From Mesodorylaimus sp. YZB2_4 (lineage: Eukaryota > Nematoda > Enoplea > Dorylaimida > Dorylaimidae), in assembly GCA_030248295.1 (NCBI GenBank), contig JASANH010000585.1:1-64000 (forward strand): 64,000 nt of DNA, written 5' to 3'. The position numbers and the translations under genes were made by a program. The notes beneath the pieces were generated by a model. The model was not told where the DNA came from. It ran no database searches and worked only from the letters and a program-made list of their open reading frames with translations. Positions 55,236-64,000 of this stretch are shown here, piece after piece. Position 1 is the first letter of the stretch. Every line of letters starts with the position of its first letter.

Positions 55236-56951
55236 CTAGACTCTGTCTTGACGTGTGTAGTAGTCGGCAGTGCCGACACGGTTGCTGGCGAATGGTCTTG
55301 GCTCGGTGGGCGGGCGTTGCAGCTGCTGGTCGTTATCGATGAGGGGTTTCTTGTCCTCGGTCTTGGCGTTGGGGTCAGCCACGATGCCCAGTTTCTGGCC
55401 GAGCCATCTGAACTTGCTGAACATTTCCTCCATCATCAGGTTGAAACTCATGGACAGAACGGCCAGGCCGAAGACGATATAGACGCAGGATATGGCCAGC
55501 TTGAGATCGCTTTGGGTGCTGCCCACTTCGTCCCAGCCGGGGACCAGGTCGCCGAACCCGATGGTGGACAGCGTCACGAAGCTGAAATAGGCCCCCTTGA
55601 TCCACGACCACTTGTTCCACGATGCGAACAGGACGGCCCCGATAAACACGTAGGCGGCGATGACGACCAGGGTCAACGAGATGGGCACATTGATCACCTC
55701 GTCGTCCGGGTCCTCCATCATCTCCACCACCTCGTATTGGCTCACCGCGTTCGGATCCACTCTGAAGAAGGGTTGCGGATATGAGAGCCACCCTCGTCTA
55801 TGAGACGGTCCCCATCTTACTTTCCGTTGCGATGATCCAAGACGGTGCCGTCGGGCGACGTGAGGGGTCGTCCATGCTCCTTCATTTCCCTCAGTCGCTG
55901 CTTGTTCAGCTCATAGTTTGCCTTCCGTTTCTTCCAGCAGAAGTAGCAACAACCGCGGCCATAGGCCAGTCGGAAGAAGGTGGCCATGGCGTCACCGATA
56001 TTGGCCAAGAACATGAGCATGAGCGGCACGCCGATCAGGGCGTAGAAGATGACCGTCAGTTGACCAATGGGCGTCACTGGCGTCACATTACCGTAGCCTA
56101 GGCGCAACAGGTTTGATCAATCAGTTGTTTCTTGGCCAAGTGGTGGAGGGGCCACCCTGCGTGCAAGACGTTGCTACGCTCCTCTCGAGCACCAGGTTAC
56201 GCTCACTGATCAATGCTTCCCCACCCCCTTACTCAAAGTCCTAATGGTCGCCGTAGTCTCGCCAGCCATCGTTCAATCACAGTCTGGCCCCTATACCGTA
56301 CACCACAAGAGCTTGGGTGGCTACACCCCCGAAGTCAGAATTACGACATGCCTTCCAACAAGGACCCGGTTTGACCCGGCTGGTGGGTCGGAAAGACAGC
56401 ACATTCTACTATCATGTACTAGCGTAGCGGTCAGGCCGCCATGCTCAGTCCTGTGCGTGACTTGTTTGTCCCGCCCACTCTCGCAAGGTGGTCACGGAAT
56501 CTAGAACAACGGGCGATCTCTTACCGATGGTCGTGACTATAGTAATGGTAAAGAGCAGGGCGCTTGTGAATGCCCACGAATTCCTCAGCTTCGTGGCGTT
56601 CAACGGGACGCCCACGTAGACATCGGACAAGCCGATCATGTCAGTCACGTTCTTATGGTACTCCTGAATCATGGCCGCCACTGTCTCGTTGAAATTGCTG
56701 GCCCCCTTGTAGATCCACAAGTCGACGGCCAGCTTTTGACGTTGCCTGTCGATGTCAATGGACGTGTTAATGGCCAGCTGCCTCTTCTCCTCCACACCCG
56801 ATTCCTCCAGATGTATGAACAGATAGGCCCCGCCCACGCAATACGCACCCACCAATATGAACAGACCCACGTGAGAAAACAGGCCTTTGCCGATCCATTT
56901 CACCACCCGAATATGCTTCTGGCTAGGATCAGTGACTGCTTGCTGCGACAT
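55236..56951 (-). CDS. Two-pore-domain potassium channel (K2P/TWK family)
   Basis: Three exons, 56951-56525, 56097-55821 and 55761-55236, give about 409 residues. K2P channels carry background K+ current; two subunits dimerise in the plasma membrane. The order is the family's: cytosolic start MSQQAVTDPSQ, M1 (GLFILVGAYCVGGAYLFIH), a long extracellular cap with Asn-x-Thr sites (NTS, NET, NVT, NAT), first pore TTIGYGN (split by intron 1 after TTIG), M2 (LTVIFYALIGVPLMLMFL), a basic loop with a GCCYFCWKKRK patch, M3, second pore STIGFGD, M4 (LAISCVYIVFGLAVLSMSF), then FSKFRWLGQKLGI and a Pro/Gln-rich tail. Both selectivity filters are intact. Codon third positions are notably GC-rich compared with nicalin and CK1-gamma. 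Which nematode TWK subfamily it belongs to I cannot say. Confidence 0.93.
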
Positions 56952-59900
56952 GGCGGGCTCAATATGATCAACACTAACCAGGCCTCAGCCCAAAAGACGA
57001 TCCACACCCGAACACTCTCCTGTCCAAGGTGAATAGGAGGCGGAAAGTGCCAAGCAACAGGCAGCCGAGCATAGCCGACTAGCACAACTCGGCAACCAGG
57101 ACAATGTTACCCCAGCAATGCTAAGACGACCATGCGTCAATGGTCCAAGAAAGAACAAACCATAATCACGGATCGATCTCGCCGGCCCCACCAGCCAAAT
57201 ACGAGCACAATGGACCCATTAGAGCAATGATCGCCTCGAGCAGCCACTACTCCAGCATACTGTAATCGCTATCAGTCAATGAAGACCAATAAAAGCACTG
57301 CCGCGTGAAGCTTGCAGTATCCTAGTGACCAGCCCACCTTCTCCATTCTTCAGTCCGCGTCCAATACTCATAACACTCACCCACTTCTGAGGGCACTCAG
57401 AAAACATCCCCTCTTTCTCTTATCGACTCACCAGATCCCACATCCAGCGTGTGTGGTGCGAGGTGCAATCGACTAGAGTATGCAACCAACTTCTCTCGGG
57501 CGGGGTTGTGTGTGAGATCAGTGAGATTCACTCGCACACCACCTGAGTGAGCCAACCCGCACGCCCTCATGTACACCCTTTTCCGTTTCTTATATAGTAG
57601 GCCAGTCCAGAAAAGGGCCGGTTTGGGACTGGCACAATGCAAAATTATATCTCTTATCCCAACACCCTAAATCCCCAGGTTGAACCCCTCTGAAATGCTG
57701 TCACGTACTGAGGTGACCTATGGGTGCCCACGCCATCAGATACATTTGCCATAAACTTGTGATCCACTGTTACCCCGACCATTTTTATTGCTGTCGCTGC
57801 GAAAAGCGTCTGCTATTAGATTCTGCGATGGCCTAGTAATTGACACTTTTGTGCACTCTGGGTGTTTGAAATCCTGTGTCCCAGTGACAGTAAGCCAGAT
57901 TTTGTAATCAGCAATTTCCAAAAGTTGCCAACGCCCAGAAACAAGAACCTTATGCAGTATATGATTCAATCTTCCTTGGCTGCTAATTTCGATGGGGAAC
58001 TTTTCAGTTTCTTGATCAGATCCGGGAAAAATGCAATGAGTGAAGTACGTGCCCAGTTGCACGGCATACGAAAATGAAAATAATCAAGAGCCAGTCGAAC
58101 AATAACACTTTGTTGTCTCTCTTGGCAACCTTCTACATTCGTGCGATCCAATTCAACAATTCCAGAGCAGCGTTGCCTTGCGCAGGGCAGGTTTTGGCGC
58201 CCCTTTCCAGGGCAAGCTGAGATTTTCAGGGCATCCTTAGGGCGTCTTGAGATTTTGGCACTTTGCCTTAGCTCTCTCGACAATGCCATTTTCAAATGCC
58301 ACTGCTCTAAAAAAGGTTTCCCATGATGGGGAGTTGGGTGGAGATCTCGACGAAGCATTGGATGTTGTTGGCGCATTTGAATAATACGTGCCGCCGTATT
58401 CAATGGCGCCTGCGAAGTTTGGTTTTAGGGCACTCTGAACCTGCGTCTAGACCATTATTGTGTTGCGGACCTGGTAATGCTGTCAGGGTGCGCCACAGCA
58501 GTTTACCCGATTATCACCCCCCCCCCCCCATCAAGATAACGACCACCAAAAGGCTCGGAGGGAAAGGACGGGTCCTGCTCCTTGCTGGGGTCTACGCTTG
58601 GGCGAAGTCAAGAACTTGAATGTCAGCCACGGCTGGTCCAAAGACTGTTTGTATTATACGCTACGGGTTTTTTAAGTGTTGCCTCTACATATACATAGAT
58701 CAAACGCAATGTATGGGATACAGGGTTGAATTACTGCGCAGCTATTGCAGTGGCATGTTTGAATATGAGTCAGCGCGGGTATAAGAGCAGTTGGTAGACG
58801 GTGTGGGGGGGGGGGGGGGGATCAGTTGTGAGTAGTATGTGGAGCCGTTCAGTTAACGGTTGATGATGTCTGAGTGCGCTTCCACGCGCACAAGACGCCA
58901 CACAATGCTGCAAATTTCCGCTATTTTAGCAGCGAGCACAACAACAACACGTACTGAAACGATCATTCGCCATGTGTGAATACAATCATTCGTCTCCACT
59001 TTGTCCCATGCTGCGAAGGGGCTACTTTTAATTTTTATGCTTGACCGACTTGATGACCTTACGGAAAGTTTGTGGAATAAAATTTTTGTGGATGGCCACA
59101 GTTCAGTTCACAATCACCGCATAGTCAGGATGAACACATACGGACTGCCATACTGTAAGGACTTCCCTGTGTCTACAGAGGCAATTTACAAATACCCATA
59201 TCGAGTCATACAACCAGTCTCGACAAACTGTGGCTGACATTGAGGCTCTTGACTATGAGTTCAACTGGAACTGTCCACACTGGGACTTTTACGATTTACA
59301 GTTCCGTAACAAAGTTTCTTTGAAGAAAAGCTACCCGTATTTTGAGATAAATTTTTAATGTCTCTAAGCTGTTTCCTTTGACGAGGCCGTGTTTTCAGAC
59401 ATATATCGCAGCAGCCCATTTCAGGTTCCCAAATGTTGACTTTACTTTTCTGTGAAAGTACTTTAGGATAATAAGAATCCAGCTCAAAGCAAAATTCATC
59501 CAAGAACCAATAATTCAGTTCCATTAGCAGCCGCTCGCAGGTGCATAGTGTCATTTTACAATGTTGCAGTGCCATACTTATCGAAGAGTCACCAGGTGAG
59601 TTGCGCATCCTCCCCTGAGCGGGATGGACGATGAGGACATTGCACCCCTCGAATCCTGACATGCCCACTACCAGTGCGGCTGGCCGTTCCTAGAACCCAC
59701 TAGCAACACTGGATATGGCAGGGCCCGGGTAAGCTGAGAGGGAGACCGTATCGCTTGGCGAGAGGGCGGCCCAGCGGGTCCATGATGAAAGAGAGGAGTC
59801 CCTATCGTTTTGCATGTCATCTTTATTCTTGAAAAATGTACAACCTCATTGTGCAAGCTTTGAAAAACGTTCCAGTGTAAAAGTAAGGCCTGCGCTAAAT

Positions 59901-59964
59901 CCTGCCCCATCGTGCTTCATCGTCATTGCTTTAGATGCAGCGCGTATGAAATCACCGCCTTACT
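56952..59964. other. Long intergenic region with poly-C/G tracts, no clear gene
   Basis: Three kilobases upstream of the K2P gene. It holds a 13-C run near 58517 and a 16-G run near 58805, and several short ORFs on both strands (for example minus 57966-58403 and minus 59261-59668). The latter contains a GCCDICLK cysteine pair but nothing I can assign. The K2P promoter and 5' UTR should lie at the left edge; no TATA box was recognised. Confidence 0.4.
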
Positions 59965-60180
59965 TTTATCGATGAAATTGATTCCTACGGTGGACGAAGG
60001 AAAGCGGACGGCTCCATACACAAAAATCAAGTGGCCTATCAGGTGAGCTCAGATCTTTTACCTGGTACTTCAGCGCTGTTTTTGCAGCTAGCAGCGAAAT
60101 AGATGGCTTTGTAAAAAACAGCGATGTCATTGTGCTTGCCGCAACCAATCGACATTTCCAAGCACAATTACATCGCACAT
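59965..60180 (+). pseudogene. Broken YME1/FtsH-like AAA protease fragment
   Basis: Block 1 (59965-60042) encodes FIDEIDSYGGRRKADG and HKNQVAYQ, matching the Walker B (hhhDEID) and following segment of YME1-type AAA proteases. It ends at a good donor (CAG/GTGAGC). After about 45 bases an acceptor TTTTTGCAG precedes block 2, which encodes EIDGFVKNSDVIVLAATNR (the MDGF and ATNR sensor region), but in the +2 frame, so the join is frame-broken. Walker A, the rest of the AAA domain and the protease domain are absent nearby. A preserved intron-like gap suggests a genomic duplicate rather than a retrocopy. A second-site real gene elsewhere is presumed. Confidence 0.55.
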
Positions 60181-61294
60181 AAAACGTACTGTGCCTCTCA
60201 TCTTGCACTCCAGTCAGCCTTGTTTTCTGGCCTGATACGGAGATCAGTTTCCACCAGTACCACCTGGAGGTCGTCACGTCGCAGCCTGGGGATAGCATTA
60301 CAGGCCAGCAGGCTTGGGGAGAGAGTCCACATTCTCCAGCACAGACCCATCCGGAGTTGATGGCACGGACTGACGGGCGTGCAGCTAAGACCATTAACGT
60401 GAACGAGGAGTCAATCACAATGACAAAACCCTCTGGGGGGGGGGGGGGTATGAGTGTCAAATATGCAGTACTTTCCGTCTGACAATTGTCGATTATCTCG
60501 ATAACTACGCATCGCATTCAACTGACAATAGGCCAATGAAATAGCGCAAAAGGTTGCACAGGTCGTTTCAGTTTCACCTGAGCAAAGGGTATGATGTGAA
60601 AATAATATAACAGTGAATATGAATATGAAGAATGTGAATAGAACAGTGAAAATCGCTTTTTTCTAATTGACTTTTTTTGTCAATAATCAGGCATTTGACA
60701 AAATTCAATGAGTTCTGCAGTGAATGTGAGGCAAAATGAATTGCTGATCAAATTTTATCAAGATCGGGTATTCGGGGAAATGAATCAGTGAATACACCCA
60801 TGGCCAACGCGGCAACACATTTGAGTTTATTTAGTAGAATATGAAATACACACGCACATATGATGTGTATTTGGGTCATTTGAGAAAAATTGAGGGTCAA
60901 AGTGCTTTTATATATGTAGCACATAGCAAAGAATGTGTGAATACAACACCTTGAATAGGCGAAAAATTTCAAACTTCCCACCTTTCTTACAACGAGGCTG
61001 CTTTACACTGCGGGACGACAAACCCAATAATACGGCAACGCAGCAGAAGAGGAACCTTCATGATGGTCAGTCGGTTGTGGATAAAGGCAATGAGAAAATG
61101 ACGCCGTCTGCGTCGATCACTGCATTAGTCGCGACTATTCGTTCGTGACAGAATAAATGGACTTGCATTTCTATGTACAAGGGTGTGTTCTATTTTGTGT
61201 CGTGCTGACTATGTTTAGCCTGGCCTACCAAACCTGTCTTATCACCTACCAGGGCTTGCTCAGCCGCTTCGGATAAAACCAGCATTTTCACTCA
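60181..61294. other. Intergenic, one unassigned open stretch
   Basis: The plus strand stays open without stop from about 60184 past 60440, encoding pieces such as PDTEISFHQYHLEVVTSQPG and ARTDGRAAKTINVNEESITM before a 14-G run. There is no early ATG and I recognise no family. The rest, to 61294, is AT-rich and featureless to me. Confidence 0.25.
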
Positions 61295-61460
61295 GCCAGG
61301 CAGGTCGTGGCGAGTGGGAGAGTAATCAATACTCTATCCTGGATGGGATAAGTCAACCGCTCGGGTTGATGTTTCAGCCGCAGGTATAGTCGTAAGACTT
61401 ACCTGCTTCACTTGGAGTTTTTGCCATGCCGCACTCTCTCCTACGCCTGCCCGGCCGGGT
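61295..61460. repeat. Dispersed MITE-like repeat, copy 2
   Basis: Same family and orientation as 50156-50335. It shares GGCGAGTGGGAGAG, CTCGGGTTGATGTTTCAGCC, GGTATAGTCG and the CTCCTACGCCTGCC end, with scattered substitutions and a small deletion of the CCGACTTCGGTCGG hairpin seen in copy 1. Ends are again inverted (GCCAGGCAGG and GGCCGGGCAGG on the complement). Confidence 0.6.
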
Positions 61461-61748
61461 TGCAAACACATGCTAAATTCTTAAACAGATAGTATTGACA
61501 CGAAAATATACTTACTCCAAGAACCCCAATACAGTTACGACTTCCTATGGAAATATAAAGCTATCGAAAACTCCCTGACCAGATTATTATCGAATGCGAC
61601 TAAAGCTCGCCACAACCCTCAAAACTATTAGGCCCACTCACCAGGGCACTAAAAAAGACATGGCAAAATGCTGAATCAAAAAATATTAAACTTGAAGGAT
61701 ATCAAAACCGAAATTGCCCCGATTGATTATTGAATATGCAGCACTTAT

Positions 61749-63351
61749 CTACAGCTTCGATTCCATATCGACACGCAACGGTATGGTAGCATCCACCCAC
61801 GTGTTCGGTCTGGCCAGCATAGCCTTCCACGCGAACGCTTCCTCCACGCTGCTATCCATCCAATCCACTTTCTCGCCGTCAGAGTAACCTGCAGAAGAAA
61901 AACCATGCGTCAGACTACAACCACACGAGCAGCCCGACATCCCTTACCACTGCCAACATTCAAGCGAGTCCCACCAAGAAATTCATTCGAGCCAACGCGC
62001 TGATGAGCCCACACGGTCAGCTCCAAACATCGTTCTTGTAAATCCTCCATCGACAGGTCATCGTAAACAAAAGTGTGCTTCCATGTCGAATCAGCTCCGA
62101 GCTTTATCACTGGCGATTTCTGCTTGGTCAGCTTGCGACGGTCCGGATAGAGATAGCTAAAACAAATCGTTCAGTCCGTCGTGCAATGATCACTAACACA
62201 AGTACCTCACCATTTTATATAACACAGAGCGCCATTCGCCACACGCGACGCTGGAAGGTTCTGAGGACACCGCACCAAGCACTGCAACGAACCAGCCGCC
62301 GACGCTCGACGTCCTCCCACCACCGGGCAATTGAATTTCAAGCTAACCATCACGTCGGGCAGTTGAAGCCTTTTCTGAGGTTTCCGTTGCGACTGCAATA
62401 AACAATCGTTTCACCAATCATTCGAGGAAAACTGACTTTCGCTTACCACATGCGGCCCAAATGGCACCCAGTACGTCTCGCCTGGCAGCCACGGATAGTC
62501 GGATAATCTCAAATGAATTTCGCCCATAAAGTGACTTTTGTTCAACACGTCGCAATGCCAAACCGTAATTAACAATGTTCTCGATTCTACCTCCGATTTT
62601 GTCAAACCAGGAAACTGAAAGAACACACAATTCATCCTCAAACAATTCCAAATACAACTCGCACATACCTTCAACACTTCATCGAATTCTGGATCTATAG
62701 TTCTACGTTTCACACGCGTCTTTCTCTTTCCCGTCGCAGACACATCCGGCAGCAAATACATCTTCACGTACCTGCATAAAAACAAATTGTTTTATAAAAA
62801 ACACGCATCGAAGTCAAACAAATGTTTGAAAGCAAACGAATAAACAGAGCCGAGCGTGACTTCCCTGTTCACAGACCGCTTTCTTATATTTTCCCTCTCG
62901 TTCTGAGGCGACAAACAGGCATTTCATTTGCACCCAAATAGTGAGAGGCTACTTCGGCGAGATCCACTAGAAGCACTCAATTTACTTACGGATTCGAACG
63001 ATTCTTCTTCGAATTCATTGGATACAGATTTCGACATCTGATCACGTGCACTTCCAACGATCCGTCCACACAATTATAATTACAAGCCAGCAATATTTCC
63101 CCTTGAACAGTGATCTTCGTAGAATAATCCGAATTCATCGAGCTGCGAGAGTCTTCTTTTGCGCGTCTTGTCGTCTACAGTAAAAGTTGGTCATATAATC
63201 GTGAAACACTTTTTTATCTTCGAAAAAATCCTACCTTTTTTACTGACGAACTAACCGAGCACGAGCCCAGGCTAATTACACTTTCGCACGATAAAGACGT
63301 ATTATCATCCCACGATTCCGAAATATCGTTCGTCGTTCCGCTTGAATTTTG
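61749..63351 (-). CDS. Synaptotagmin-like protein (Slp/bitesize type), C2A-C2B part; 5' end not found
   Basis: Minus-strand exons 63351-63235, 63174-62990, 62771-62669, 62614-62447, 62392-62211, 62156-61948 and 61888-61749 join in frame. After a Ser-rich linker, C2A runs from ITVQGEILLACNYNCVDGSL through EVHVIRCRNLYP, YVKMYLLPD, GKRKTRVKRRTIDPEFDEVL and LLITVWHCDVLNKSHFMGEI to PLQP-like WVPFGPHV. C2B shows LQCLVRCPQNL, YIKCYLYPDRRKLTKQKSPV, LELTVWAHQRVGSNEFLGG, KVDWMDSS and PNTWVDATIPLR, ending MESKL. The FLGG, VDWMDS and NTWxxATxPLR signatures separate Slp/bitesize proteins from ordinary synaptotagmins. Slps tether Rab27 vesicles to membranes and bind phosphoinositides; the polybasic RVKRR patch fits that. 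The N-terminal Rab-binding (SHD) domain is not in this window, so this is a partial gene or a C2-only isoform. Confidence 0.88.
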
Positions 63352-64000
63352 CTAAATTAAAACATCATTTTAATACTGGCCAGTTAGCGTCCGGTCAGAG
63401 TGGAGCAAGCTCCTGGCTGACGGTTCGCAACTGTTTGAATCTTGGACGAAAAATTTTGATGTGACATTCTTGTATCTCCATTGATTTTGACATAGCACAG
63501 AAAAACTACAAGAATGCTCTGCATGCAAGCGTGATGCAAACACAAATAACACTGCGACTTGTTGAATGGAAAATACTGGATGTTATATGACTGAGCTTTA
63601 GCGAAGTAGGACTGCCATAAACGCATCTAGGGTAAGAGCGTTATGCAGATTGTAGAAATAATCGGGATAGGGCACAGGTCACACAGGCGGTGGTCGTGGA
63701 TGGTTAAAACTGTTGAAAATTAGATGCTACAATGGAAAATGGACCTTGGAAATGTGCAGTAATAGTGCTTGGCCGGTTAAACTGAGGTTAAAGACCAGTC
63801 ATATGCACTAGGTGGTGGTGCAATATCAATTAAAACAGTCCGCAGTACATGCCTGGAAGCCTCTTACCCCCGGTTGGACCCTTTTCAAAGTCCTCTAGGT
63901 ACATATCACCCCTTAACCAATGTCTACGCATTTTCAATTAAGACGCACGTATTGATGATGCATAGGCTAATACGAAGCATTGCTGCGGTTAGTCCTCTCC
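63352..64000. other. Presumed intron or upstream region of the Slp gene
   Basis: About 650 bases at the window edge. No further exon in frame with the first recognised Slp exon was identified and no other feature stands out. Confidence 0.35.

Noticed and set aside
55248-55784. 178-codon plus-strand ORF
   Set aside because: Antisense shadow of the third K2P exon produced by GC-rich third positions.
57736-58403. Two overlapping minus-strand ORFs of about 110-145 codons
   Set aside because: No recognisable family, no splice-supported extension, and composition like the surrounding intergenic DNA.
59261-59668. Minus-strand 135-codon ORF with CERLLMELNYW and GCCDIC, faintly like the RecQ C-terminal zinc segment
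   Set aside because: Spacing and flanking residues do not match the RQC zinc motif well, and no helicase sequence is nearby.

Overview
The window is animal nuclear DNA, most likely from a nematode or a close ecdysozoan relative. Genes are split by very short GT-AG introns, mostly about 45-70 bases, whose acceptors read TTTAG or TTTCAG. A minisatellite near the left end is built on TTAGGC, the nematode telomere hexamer. Protein matches are to animal families. I inferred the exon structures from reading-frame continuity, splice signals and remembered family sequences; no search was run.

Left end (1-12.2 kb), repeat-rich. An intact Merlin-type (ISXO2-like) transposase gene at 309-1295 is followed by a short piggyBac-like inverted-repeat element (1345-1682), the TTAGGC minisatellite (1688-2015) and about 9.3 kb of a 63-bp satellite (2266-11525). 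Decayed retroelement or cysteine-rich sequence follows to about 12.2 kb.

Middle (12.6-41.1 kb), minus strand. Mitochondrial alanyl-tRNA synthetase (12625-16022) lies downstream of a very large UBR4/pushover-type ubiquitin ligase gene (16507-41094). Two things sit inside UBR4 introns. One is a 1.1-kb inverted-repeat transposon with a perfect 8-bp target duplication (29649-30753). The other is a nested opposite-strand gene for a small secreted neuropeptide precursor (37233-37579). It encodes an RFamide peptide and a C-terminal C-x6-C ring peptide like allatostatin-C, and is the most novel-looking item here.

Right part (44.5-63.4 kb). Casein kinase 1 gamma (plus strand), ADP-dependent glucokinase (minus) head-to-head with nicalin (plus), a two-pore potassium channel (minus), a repeat-rich intergenic stretch with a broken YME1/FtsH-like AAA fragment, and the C-terminal C2A-C2B part of a synaptotagmin-like protein (minus; its 5' part is not seen). 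UBR4 and casein kinase 1 gamma are divergently arranged, as are ADPGK and nicalin; the last two both encode ER-membrane proteins. The genes are otherwise an unrelated housekeeping and neuronal set with no sign of an operon.
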